64,000 nucleotides of DNA from positions 2,170,001 to 2,234,000 of the forward strand of contig NZ_JABBGC010000001.1 in the NCBI RefSeq assembly GCF_012927205.1, read 5' to 3'. Below, piece by piece: positions 45,875 to 54,905 of this stretch; position 1 is the first letter of the stretch; each line of letters opens with the position of its first letter. The notes beneath the pieces were generated by a model. It made no database searches. It saw only the letters and a list, made by a program, of their open reading frames with translations, and had not been told where the DNA came from. The position numbers and the translations under genes are program-made. The stretch comes from Chitinophaga fulva (GTDB taxonomy: Bacteria > Bacteroidota > Bacteroidia > Chitinophagales > Chitinophagaceae).

Positions 45875-46537
45875 TTAGTGTTGCATGAGCAGGGCCAACC
45901 GCTGGTCGTTGAAATCCAGCAGGGAATCCAACTGCATATTGGCCAGTGCATAACGCGGGTCGTGCCGGTTATGCGGTTCAGGTACTACCACCGTGGTCAT
46001 CCGCGCTGCCTTGGCGGCTGTCATACCGGTAACGGAATCTTCAAAAGCGATACAGTCCAGCGGATCACTGTTGAGCGCCCTGGCGCAGGCCAGGTATACC
46101 GCCGGATGCGGTTTTCCGTAGTCTTCAAATTCTGCGGAATACACCGCCTGAAAATATTCCCGGATATGCAAATGCGCCAGTACCGCTTCAATCAGCCGCA
46201 GCGGGGAAGAAGAGGCCAGGCCCATTTTAAAATCTTTCGCTTTGAAAAACTCCAATATATACTGAAGACCTTCCATCGCCTTACCTTCCGCGATGATTTT
46301 AGCTGTCACGCTGTCAATGATTTCATTGGTCACCTGTTCGGTGCTCTTACCCTCCCATTTGAAATAGCTGTGCCAGTAGCTGACCACTTCGCGGGTACGA
46401 AGCCCGGTGGTTTTGTGTGTCAGCTCAGGGGAGAGCATAACGCCTACCGTTGCAAAAACCTCTCTCATCGCTATGCCCCACAATGGCTCTGAGTCTACCA
46501 GGAGGCCATCCATATCAAATATTACCGTATTGATCAT
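45875..46537 (-). CDS. HAD-IA phosphatase (HxpB/YniC-like)
   Basis: The 220-residue protein has HAD motif I IFDMDGLLVDSEPLWG, motif II in LASSSPLRL (S), motif III lysine in DYGKPHPAVYL, and motif IV CIAFEDSVTGMTAAKA. The N-terminal context DSEPLW with a helical cap and TTGLRTREVVSYW matches the hexitol/2-deoxyglucose-6-phosphate phosphatase branch more than beta-phosphoglucomutase. It probably clears sugar phosphates; substrate specificity cannot be fixed from sequence. Confidence 0.88.
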   Translation of the reverse strand: MINTVIFDMDGLLVDSEPLWGIAMREVFATVGVMLSPELTHKTTGLRTREVVSYWHSYFKWEGKSTEQVTNEIIDSVTAKIIAEGKAMEGLQYILEFFKAKDFKMGLASSSPLRLIEAVLAHLHIREYFQAVYSAEFEDYGKPHPAVYLACARALNSDPLDCIAFEDSVTGMTAAKAARMTTVVVPEPHNRHDPRYALANMQLDSLLDFNDQRLALLMQH

Positions 46538-46697
46538 AATTCCATTTTACGCCGCAAAGATAATAACGGGAAGATGACCACCGCTGAATTCTTGCGGCGA
46601 AATGGAGCGTTTGTCAATGAAAGACGGCAGGGGAGCGGATCTGGAGGGAAAACACAAAGCCGTTAAATGAAGAACGGCTTTAGCGGGAAATGTGTTA

Positions 46698-46904
46698 TCA
46701 GCGGACTATCACTCCGGCAAGTCCCACGGTGACGGCTATCAATACCTGAACGATGCCATGAGCCAGCTCCTGCCGGGAGATGCCGGTCGCTCCGGGCATA
46801 GCACCGGCGAATGTGAATACGATGGTTAAAAGTAACAAGGGCAGGATAGCCAATATATAACTGGCCGCAATCCATCGGGAAGCTGATTTTCTAGTGTCTT
46901 TCAT
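46698..46904 (-). CDS. Small membrane protein, 68 residues
   Basis: The product starts MKDTRKSASRW and has two hydrophobic segments (IAASYILAILPLLLLTIVFT and HGIVQVLIAVTVGLAGVIV), predicting two membrane spans. No family is recognised. The gene stands alone between the HAD gene and the sulfite-reductase promoter region; 46905-47185 contains no other recognisable gene. Confidence 0.6.
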   Translation of the reverse strand: MKDTRKSASRWIAASYILAILPLLLLTIVFTFAGAMPGATGISRQELAHGIVQVLIAVTVGLAGVIVR

Positions 46905-47185
46905 AGGTTACATTATTTAGATGAACAATGAGGGTAACGGGAGTTAATGATCAAAAATAATGATTTATTTTAATGTGATTTTCGCGGTGACACGCAATAT
47001 GGCCGGAATCGCCGTCCCCGCACCTTTTCCCATAACAAAATGTTATACCCGATAAGCGGAGGTTATGACGAACAAAAAACCTGCAAAGTCTATCTTATTG
47101 ATTATTAATTTATAAAGACTGATTTTCCCCATTTCTATGCGTTCCCGCCTTTTGATCTCCCCTCATTTCCCCCTCAAAAAAATTT

Positions 47186-47215
47186 TTGGAAAGACGGGTG
47201 GCATTTCTATCTTTG
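47186..47215 (+). promoter_or_regulatory. Promoter of the sulfite reductase operon
   Basis: TTG at 47186-47188 (within TTTTTGG) is followed after exactly 19 bases by TATCTTTG at 47208-47215, a full match to the Bacteroidota TTG-N19-TAnnTTTG promoter. Transcription would begin around 47220-47225, about 20 bases before the leader peptide start and about 215 bases before the sulfite reductase ATG. Confidence 0.8.
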
Positions 47216-47242
47216 TATTACTCTACTAAAATTATAGGGAAT

Positions 47243-47320
47243 ATGGGTAATAGAATACGGAAGGTGATGAAGGGCCACTATAATTGTTGTTGCATGATAG
47301 CAGCAGCGGAACGCGTGTAG
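47243..47320 (+). CDS. Cysteine-rich leader peptide of an attenuator
   Basis: A 25-codon frame starts at ATG 47243 about 20 bases after the predicted transcription start and ends with TAG at 47318-47320. Residues 15-17 are Cys-Cys-Cys (codons TGT TGT TGC at 47285-47293) in the context GHYNCCCMIAAAERV. The gene downstream supplies reduced sulfur for cysteine synthesis, so ribosome stalling at these codons would report cysteinyl-tRNA shortage. Position between a consensus promoter and an intrinsic terminator is exactly that of a biosynthetic leader peptide. Confidence 0.78.
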   Translation: MGNRIRKVMKGHYNCCCMIAAAERV

Positions 47321-47393
47321 TATGCAACACAGATAAGTTAATAATACTAATCTCAGTTATACGACAGCCTCCGCAGACAGCGGAGGCTTTTTT
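47306..47393 (+). promoter_or_regulatory. Transcription attenuator (antiterminator/terminator switch)
   Basis: The terminator is GCCTCCGC (47367-47374)/GCGGAGGC (47380-47387) with loop AGACA and six T residues (47388-47393). The end of the leader frame, 47306-47318, can pair with 47364-47374: GCGGA with TCCGC, GC with GC, TGT with ACA, allowing one small loop and a bulge. This would sequester the terminator 5' arm. A ribosome stalled on the Cys codons leaves 47306-47318 free (read-through); a ribosome reaching the TAG covers it (termination). A further 8-bp stem pairs the Cys codons themselves (47288-47295) with 47322-47329. Confidence 0.72.
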
Positions 47394-47438
47394 ACAACCA
47401 ATACCAGCGATTTTTACCACCACCTGAAAATACGTTAT

Positions 47439-49550
47439 ATGCAAAGCTTCAGAACAGAACTTGAAAATCCCATAGTACAACAGGATATCATCGACCTGGA
47501 GAAGAAGATCCGCCTGTTCCGCGAAGGGGCTATCACGGACGAGAAATTCCGTAGCCTTCGCCTGGCGAGAGGGGTGTATGGTCAGCGTCAGCCCGGTGTG
47601 CAAATGGTGCGCATCAAATTGCCTTATGGCAAGATGACACTGCAACAGTGGAAACGCATCACAGAAGTATCCGACGAATATGCTACCAGCAACCTGCACC
47701 TGACCACCCGTCAGGATGTACAGATACACTACGTAAGCCTCGACAGAACGCCCGAACTGTGGCATACACTGGAACAGGATGAAATCACCATCCGCGAGGC
47801 CTGCGGCAACACCGTCCGCAACATCACGGCCTCTGACCGTGCTGGCATAGACCCGGAGGAACCATTTGATATCACTCCCTACGCAGACGCTACGTTCCGC
47901 TATTTCCTGCGCAACCCTGTCAGCCAGGAGATGGGCCGTAAAATAAAAATCGCTTTTTCCTCTTCTGAAAAAGATACTGCCTGGGCTTTCATGCACGACT
48001 TCGGCATGATCCCCAAAATAAAAATCATCGACGGTAAAGAAGTGCGCGGCTTCAAAGTACTGGTAGGCGGTGGTTTGGGCGCACAGCCCTTCCTGGCCAA
48101 ACCGGTATATGAGTTTCTGGAAACAGACCTGCTCATTCCCTATATCGAAAACGTATTGCGCGTGTTCGACCGCTACGGCGAAAGGACCAGTCGAAACAAG
48201 GCCCGCATGAAGTTCCTCATCCAGAAAATAGGCATGGAGGAATTTGAGCGCCTGGTGAAAGAAGAATACAAAGCGGTGAAGGTGAAAAGCGTGCCGGTAG
48301 ATGCCGACGCATGGCTTCAAACCACCCCACCGGTGATTGGTGAAGTACCTGCCTGGGAGATCAAAAATCCGGTGAAATACGAAGCGTGGAGAAAGACCAA
48401 CGTGTTTGAACAAAAACAAAAAGGTTACTACGGCGCTTATGTGAAAATCACGCTGGGCAATATCGGCTCTGCTGTCAGCCGCCAGCTGATAGAAGCCCTG
48501 CGCCCGGTCGTTGCGGATGATGTAAGAGTGACCGCCAATCAGGGTCTGCTGCTGAAATTCATCCTGCCGGAACACCTGCCTTATGTGTACAGCGCACTGG
48601 AAGCGGCCGGCTTCGCTGAACCAGGATTCGACAGCATCGCGGACATCACCGCCTGCCCCGGCACTGATACCTGCAACCTTGGTATCTCCAACAGCACAGG
48701 CATCGCTAAAGTACTGGAGTCCGTTATCACCGACGAATTCCCCGACCTGATCTACAACAAAGACATCAAAATAAAAATCAGCGGCTGTATGAATTCCTGC
48801 GGCCAGCATGGTATCGCCAGTATTGGTTTCCATGGCTCGTCCATGAAGAGCGCCGGTAAAGTATTGCCAGCCCTTCAGGTACTGCTGGGTGGCGGTATCG
48901 TTGGCGACGGCGTAGGCCGTGTAGCCGATAAAGTGATTAAAGTGCCCAGCCGCCGCGGCCCTGATGTATTGCGCAGCCTCCTGCACGATTACGAAATCAA
49001 CGGCACGGAAAATGAACTGTTCAATGAATATTATGACCGTCAGGGTGAGAAATATTTCTATGAACTGCTGAAACCACTGGCAGATCTGAGCACCATAACC
49101 CCCGCAGATTATATCGACTGGGGCCAGGCGGAAGACTATGCTACTGCTATCGGCGTGGGCGAGTGCGCCGGTGTTATCATCGACCTGGTGGCCACCCTGC
49201 TGCTCGAAGCGGAAGAAAAAGTAGAGCTCGCCAATATTGCGATCACTAACGGCGCTTACGCAGATGGTATCTATCATGCTTATTCTTCCTTTGTACAGGG
49301 CGCCAAAGCGCTGCTGCTCGGAGAAGCCGTAAGCGGCAACACCCAGATCGGCATCATCAACGATTTCGATAAACACTTCGTGGCGACAGGCAAATTCAGC
49401 TTTGAAACTGATTTCAAAACACAGGTATTGCAGATTAACGGCAACGAGCCTACGGAAAGTTTTGCTAAAACCTACTTCCAGCAGGCCCTGTCTTTTTACA
49501 ATGCCGCACAGGCTTACCGGCAGAAAGCCGCTGAACCGGCGCAGGCATAA
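47439..49550 (+). CDS. Siroheme sulfite/nitrite reductase with HEPN-like C-terminus
   Basis: The 703-residue protein has two ferredoxin-like/siroheme half-domains (VYGQRQPGVQMVRIKLPYGK, SNLHLTTRQDVQIHYV) and the 4Fe-4S/siroheme cysteine pairs in TACPGTDTCNLGISN and KISGCMNSCGQHG. The last 150 residues (after IDWGQAEDYA) are helical and HEPN-like (NGAYADGIYHAYSSFVQGAK), an addition not found in the E. coli enzyme. It reduces sulfite to sulfide (nitrite is the alternative substrate). Neighbouring siroheme-synthesis genes supply its cofactor, and the Cys leader peptide upstream argues for sulfite as substrate. Confidence 0.9.
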   Translation: MQSFRTELENPIVQQDIIDLEKKIRLFREGAITDEKFRSLRLARGVYGQRQPGVQMVRIKLPYGKMTLQQWKRITEVSDEYATSNLHLTTRQDVQIHYVSLDRTPELWHTLEQDEITIREACGNTVRNITASDRAGIDPEEPFDITPYADATFRYFLRNPVSQEMGRKIKIAFSSSEKDTAWAFMHDFGMIPKIKIIDGKEVRGFKVLVGGGLGAQPFLAKPVYEFLETDLLIPYIENVLRVFDRYGERTSRNKARMKFLIQKIGMEEFERLVKEEYKAVKVKSVPVDADAWLQTTPPVIGEVPAWEIKNPVKYEAWRKTNVFEQKQKGYYGAYVKITLGNIGSAVSRQLIEALRPVVADDVRVTANQGLLLKFILPEHLPYVYSALEAAGFAEPGFDSIADITACPGTDTCNLGISNSTGIAKVLESVITDEFPDLIYNKDIKIKISGCMNSCGQHGIASIGFHGSSMKSAGKVLPALQVLLGGGIVGDGVGRVADKVIKVPSRRGPDVLRSLLHDYEINGTENELFNEYYDRQGEKYFYELLKPLADLSTITPADYIDWGQAEDYATAIGVGECAGVIIDLVATLLLEAEEKVELANIAITNGAYADGIYHAYSSFVQGAKALLLGEAVSGNTQIGIINDFDKHFVATGKFSFETDFKTQVLQINGNEPTESFAKTYFQQALSFYNAAQAYRQKAAEPAQA

Positions 49551-49578
49551 TTTTGATCATCTTTTAATACTACACATC

Positions 49579-50355
49579 ATGCAACAGATACAACCGAAAC
49601 TCACATTGGTAGGCGCCGGTCCTGGCGATCCGGAACTGATTACCGTGAAAGGAATGAAAGCCATTCAGGAAGCGAAGGTAATCCTCTACGATGCCCTCTC
49701 CAGCAATGAACTGCTGGATTACGCTCCTGCCGGTTGTCTCCGCCGTTTTGTCGGAAAACGCGCGGGCATGCATGTGTATTCCCAGGAAGAAATCAACCGC
49801 ATGATTGTAAAATATGCGCTCAGCTACGGCAGCGTGGTAAGGCTCAAAGGCGGCGACTCTTTCGTGTTTGGCCGCGGTCAGGAGGAAATAGCATTTGCCC
49901 AACAATTTGGCATCACGGCAGAAGTAGTACCGGGTATCTCCAGTGCTATTTCTGTACCGGGTGTCAATAAAATCCCGGTAACAGCCCGCAACGTCAGCGA
50001 AGGTTTTTGGGTGATCACGGGTAATACGCGCAACGGCAATCTCTCCCGTGACCTCGAATACGCTATCCAGGCCAACACCACCGTGGTAATCCTCATGGGC
50101 ATGAGCAAACTGGCGGAAATAGCAAGTATTTTCGCCAACAGCGGCAGAGGCAATACCCCCGCTGCTATTATTCAGAATGGCACGCTGCCCAACCAGCAAA
50201 TCGGTATGGGCCGTGTGGCAGACCTGCAGGAGATTGCCGCTGCACAACAGCTATGCAATCCGGCCATCATTGTGGTAGGGGAGGTAGTACGATTTCATGA
50301 AGATTTTGCCACCCTGCAGTCCAAAGTAGCCGAAGAACTTAAAATCGCTGTATAA
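49579..50355 (+). CDS. cobA: Uroporphyrinogen-III C-methyltransferase
   Basis: The ATG at 49579 (MQQIQPKLTLVGAGPGDPEL) gives 258 residues; the frame is open upstream into the reductase gene but the family motif VGAGPGDPELITVKG belongs at the N-terminus. Further SUMT motifs are VRLKGGDSFVFGRGQEE, VPGISSAISVPG and the late TVVILMGMSKL. It makes precorrin-2 for siroheme. It follows the sulfite reductase by 28 bases and directly abuts the next gene. Confidence 0.95.
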   Translation: MQQIQPKLTLVGAGPGDPELITVKGMKAIQEAKVILYDALSSNELLDYAPAGCLRRFVGKRAGMHVYSQEEINRMIVKYALSYGSVVRLKGGDSFVFGRGQEEIAFAQQFGITAEVVPGISSAISVPGVNKIPVTARNVSEGFWVITGNTRNGNLSRDLEYAIQANTTVVILMGMSKLAEIASIFANSGRGNTPAAIIQNGTLPNQQIGMGRVADLQEIAAAQQLCNPAIIVVGEVVRFHEDFATLQSKVAEELKIAV

Positions 50356-50946
50356 ATGGAAAATCAGTTATTTCCGGTTTTCTTTAAGCTCAACCGCCTC
50401 CACGTCCTCGTGGTAGGCGGTGGCCATATTGGGCTGGAGAAAGCGAATGCTATCCTGCAAAACTGCGCGGAAAGCAATATCACTGTTGTGTCGCTGGATT
50501 TTCTGCCCGAACTGGAAGACGTCGCCCGGCATTATCCCAATGTGGAGCTTATCCGCAAACCCTTTTCCTGCGGCGATCTGCTGGGAAAAGACCTGGTTAT
50601 TGCTGCTACCAACGACAAAGCACTGAATTATGCTGTCTGGGAAAAAGCGAAAGGCGCAAAAGTGCTGATCAATGTGGCGGATACACCGGAATTGTGTGAT
50701 TTTTACCTGGGATCTATTGTGCAGAAAGGCAGCCTGAAGATTGCCATCTCTACCAATGGTAAATCACCCACGGTGGCCAAACGCCTCAAACAGGTGCTGC
50801 AAGAGGCTATCCCCGATACCCTCGACGAAGTACTACATAAATTACATATCATCCGCGACAAGCTGAAAGGGGATTTTGCCGCCAAGGTGAAACGGCTCAA
50901 TCATATCACGGATGTTCTGGTGAAACCGGAAAACGAAAACGCCTGA
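50356..50946 (+). CDS. Precorrin-2 dehydrogenase / siroheme synthase (CysG N-terminal type)
   Basis: The 196-residue protein begins LFPVFFKLNRLHVLVVGGGH, an NAD-binding Rossmann motif, with VLINVADTPELCDFYLGSIV and IAISTNGKSPTVAKRLKQ, as in the Met8/CysG-N family. It oxidises precorrin-2 to sirohydrochlorin and inserts iron, giving siroheme for the reductase at the head of the operon. Its ATG directly follows the cobA stop. Confidence 0.93.
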   Translation: MENQLFPVFFKLNRLHVLVVGGGHIGLEKANAILQNCAESNITVVSLDFLPELEDVARHYPNVELIRKPFSCGDLLGKDLVIAATNDKALNYAVWEKAKGAKVLINVADTPELCDFYLGSIVQKGSLKIAISTNGKSPTVAKRLKQVLQEAIPDTLDEVLHKLHIIRDKLKGDFAAKVKRLNHITDVLVKPENENA

Positions 50947-51288
50947 TTAACCCTTCAACACCTCCAGCAGTACCTGCGCCTGGTTGTGGACAGTGTCTTT
51001 AGCCCCATATAACAAAGTTACCCGGTGATGTTTAGCCCGCTGCCGGATACTTTCCAGCAATTCTTTTTTCTCTTTCAGCTCAGCAAGATAACGGGTACGG
51101 AACTCCGGAAATTTCCCGTCCTCATGATGAAACCACTTCCGAAGGGCATCACTCGGTGCAATGTCTTTCAACCATTCGTCCACATGGACTTTGTCTTTGG
51201 ACAGTCCCCGTGGCCACAGGCGGTCTACCAGGATACGGTATCCGTCACTTTCGGAAAAATCTTCATATACACGTTTAATCTGTATCAT
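50947..51288 (-). CDS. DUF488-family protein
   Basis: The 113-residue protein has the DUF488 pattern IKRVYEDF, GYRILVDRLWPRGLSKDK, DIAPSDALRKWF and VTLLYGAKDTVHNQA. It is an abundant small soluble family of unknown biochemical role. It converges on the siroheme gene with no spacer, so the two stop codons are adjacent. Confidence 0.93.
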   Translation of the reverse strand: MIQIKRVYEDFSESDGYRILVDRLWPRGLSKDKVHVDEWLKDIAPSDALRKWFHHEDGKFPEFRTRYLAELKEKKELLESIRQRAKHHRVTLLYGAKDTVHNQAQVLLEVLKG

Positions 51289-51341
51289 ATCCTGATAACG
51301 GCCGGACGGCCGGAAAAGTTTTACGTATTATCTTTACCGTT

Positions 51342-51992
51342 ATGCAAAATAATCAGGAAATCATCAACGCTACGGTAGCATATGTGAAGACCTCCCTGGA
51401 GGGAGCTGAGGGCGGCCACGACTGGTGGCATATTTACAGGGTATGGCAGTTGTCCCGGCAAATTGCCGCCCATGAAACCGCAGATATGTTGGTCGTGGAG
51501 CTGGGGGCCCTGTTGCACGACATCGCAGATTCCAAGTTCCATAATGGCGACGAAAATATCGGTCCTGCCCGTGCCCGTGCTTTTATGGCATCACAGGGGC
51601 TGCCGGAAGAAATCATCGTTCATGTGGAGAACATCATCCGGTATATTTCATTTAAAGGCGGTCATAATGACCATGCTTTCCGTTCCCCGGAACTGAGTGT
51701 GGTACAGGATGCCGACCGTCTGGATGCCATCGGCGCCATTGGTATCGCCAGGGCTTTCAATTACGGCGGATTTAAGAACCGGGCCATTTATGACCCTGCC
51801 GTGAAGCCTAATATGGTGATGACGCGGGAAGAGTATAAAACTAACACGGCGCCAACAATTAATCACTTTTACGAAAAGCTGTTATTGCTCAAAGACCGTA
51901 TGAATACCAATACCGGCAGAGTTATGGCAGCGGAGCGGCATCAGTTTATGGAAACATTCCTGGAGCAATTCTACAAAGAGACCGGCTTCTAA
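51342..51992 (+). CDS. HD-domain phosphohydrolase
   Basis: The 216-residue protein shows the YedJ-like HD pattern: GGHDWWHIYRVWQLSRQIA (first H), VVELGALLHDIADSKFHNG (HD metal pair) and VVQDADRLDAIGAIGIAR (late D). It is probably a metal-dependent phosphohydrolase acting on nucleotides; the substrate is unknown. It is divergent from DUF488, 53 bases away. Confidence 0.92.
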   Translation: MQNNQEIINATVAYVKTSLEGAEGGHDWWHIYRVWQLSRQIAAHETADMLVVELGALLHDIADSKFHNGDENIGPARARAFMASQGLPEEIIVHVENIIRYISFKGGHNDHAFRSPELSVVQDADRLDAIGAIGIARAFNYGGFKNRAIYDPAVKPNMVMTREEYKTNTAPTINHFYEKLLLLKDRMNTNTGRVMAAERHQFMETFLEQFYKETGF

Positions 51993-52113
51993 TCTAAAAA
52001 GAGCCGCTCCTACACTGAAACAGATTGCACGCTAAACTGAAATAGCGGATTGATTCTAAAATACACGCCTGAACAACATCGTAGCCCTGGGTTTAATAGA
52101 TATCGAAAAACAA

Positions 52114-52140
52114 CAGGGGCCGACATTTATGCCGGCCCCT
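52114..52140 (-). terminator. Terminator after the thioesterase gene
   Basis: AGGGGCCG pairs with CGGCCCCT around a short AT-rich loop, just past the convergent thioesterase and HD genes. Confidence 0.75.
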
Positions 52141-52161
52141 GATATATTAAAGAAGATAAAA

Positions 52162-52683
52162 TTATTTATCGAAGAACAGTGCTTTCAGCTCGTCAGCATC
52201 CTCCGGTTTCATTTTGCCACCCAGGATGAGGCGGAGCTGGCGGCGGCGAAGGGCGCCATCATATAATTTTTTTTCCTCTTCCGTGTCGGTGATAATGCCG
52301 GGAACGGGGCGGGAGTTGCCGTTGGGGTCGAGGGCTACAAAGGTCATAAAAGCCTCATTGGATTTGTAGCGGTATTGTTGTACCGGATCTTCTCCCCATA
52401 CGCGCATGTGTACTTCCATGGAAGTATTGAAGGCGCGGCTCACTTTGGCTTCGATATGTACCACGTTACCCAGTTTAATGGGATTCTCGAAAGAAATATT
52501 ATCTACGGAGGCGGTGACCACAGGGGCACTGCAGTGTTTCATACAGGCCAGTGCAGCAGCGATGTCCATCCAGTACATCAGGCGGCCTCCCATGAGGTTG
52601 CCGAAAGTATTGGTGTCGTTGGGCAGAACCAGTTCCGTCATCTGTATGAGCGAATCCTGCGCTCTCTTAGGCGTTAAAGTCAT
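52162..52683 (-). CDS. Acyl-CoA thioesterase (hotdog fold)
   Basis: The ATG at 52683 (MTLTPKRAQDSLIQMTELVL) gives 173 residues; the longer frame from a TTG at 52710 is less likely. The single hotdog domain has NTFGNLMGGRLMYWMDIAAA, with the G and D positions of the YciA/Acot family, and VTASVDNISFENPIKLGNVV. It hydrolyses acyl-CoA esters, perhaps for membrane lipid balance. The C-terminal 35 residues are a charged tail. Confidence 0.92.
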   Translation of the reverse strand: MTLTPKRAQDSLIQMTELVLPNDTNTFGNLMGGRLMYWMDIAAALACMKHCSAPVVTASVDNISFENPIKLGNVVHIEAKVSRAFNTSMEVHMRVWGEDPVQQYRYKSNEAFMTFVALDPNGNSRPVPGIITDTEEEKKLYDGALRRRQLRLILGGKMKPEDADELKALFFDK

Positions 52684-52891
52684 CTTTTTATTTATGTATT
52701 TCGGACGCAAATTTACAGTTTCTATTCGTTAGGAACGAAAGTCTCTGTAATAACAACAGGAGTTAATGCAGGTTTTTAACAAATAATTTCCCTCACTTGA
52801 AAATTCTTTAAAACCCACTGTGGTTCAATGATAAGAGCTGAACAGAAACCCGCAAAAATTAACAAACAAATAAAGCCACTGCGTAAAAAAC

Positions 52892-52921
52892 TTGGGAGCG
52901 AAGCAAATTTGTGTAACTTTG
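52892..52921 (+). promoter_or_regulatory. pyrG promoter
   Basis: TTG at 52892-52894 is followed by exactly 19 bases and then TAACTTTG at 52914-52921, matching the Bacteroidota promoter. The predicted start leaves a leader of about 95 bases before the pyrG ATG. The rest of the 52684-53021 gap shows no gene. Confidence 0.8.
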
Positions 52922-53009
52922 CATGACCTCCGGAAGTAGTTTACTTGACAGGTATAACACCAAACGCAATCTGGCACTTCCCCCATTTAGGTCAAGTATT
53001 TTTAGCTGA

Positions 53010-54674
<1,665 letters not shown>

Positions 54675-54707
54675 TCTTCAGATACAGTTATTGTATAATG
54701 TATAAAA

Positions 54708-54756
54708 TTTAAAATGCAGCGGATAGGCGAGGCAGCCATATTCGCTGCATTTTAAA
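54708..54756. repeat. Intergenic inverted repeat, copy 2
   Basis: TTTAAAATGCAGCG (54708-54721) pairs with CGCTGCATTTTAAA (54743-54756), 14 perfect bp, with weaker A/T pairing outside. The arm is identical to the core of the repeat at 44971-45084, while the loops differ. It lies behind pyrG and ahead of yidC. Confidence 0.8.
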
Positions 54757-54872
54757 TATATAAATAATCGGAAAATCAGGAGCGGCCATTGTTTTAGCCG
54801 GGCCCAACATGGGTTTTACCTGTTTAACAGGCCTTTCACCTAAAAAGGGGTGCTCAAATGATAAATCCTGCT

Positions 54873-54880
54873 TACCTTTG
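54873..54880 (+). promoter_or_regulatory. yidC promoter -7 box
   Basis: TACCTTTG matches the TAnnTTTG -7 element 26 bases before the yidC ATG. No TTG is seen at the ideal distance upstream, so this is a partial match. Confidence 0.5.
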
Positions 54881-54905
54881 CTGCCTAAATTTTTAATTGC
54901 ATTTC

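Noticed and set aside
47243..47393. SAM or other metabolite riboswitch upstream of the sulfite reductase
   Set aside because: The leader is short, carries a translated frame with Cys codons, and shows no SAM-type junction; leader-peptide attenuation explains all its parts.
47232..49376. A 714-codon open frame antisense to the sulfite reductase
   Set aside because: It is a shadow of a gene with clear siroheme and iron-sulfur motifs; its own translation shows no domain and has atypical composition.
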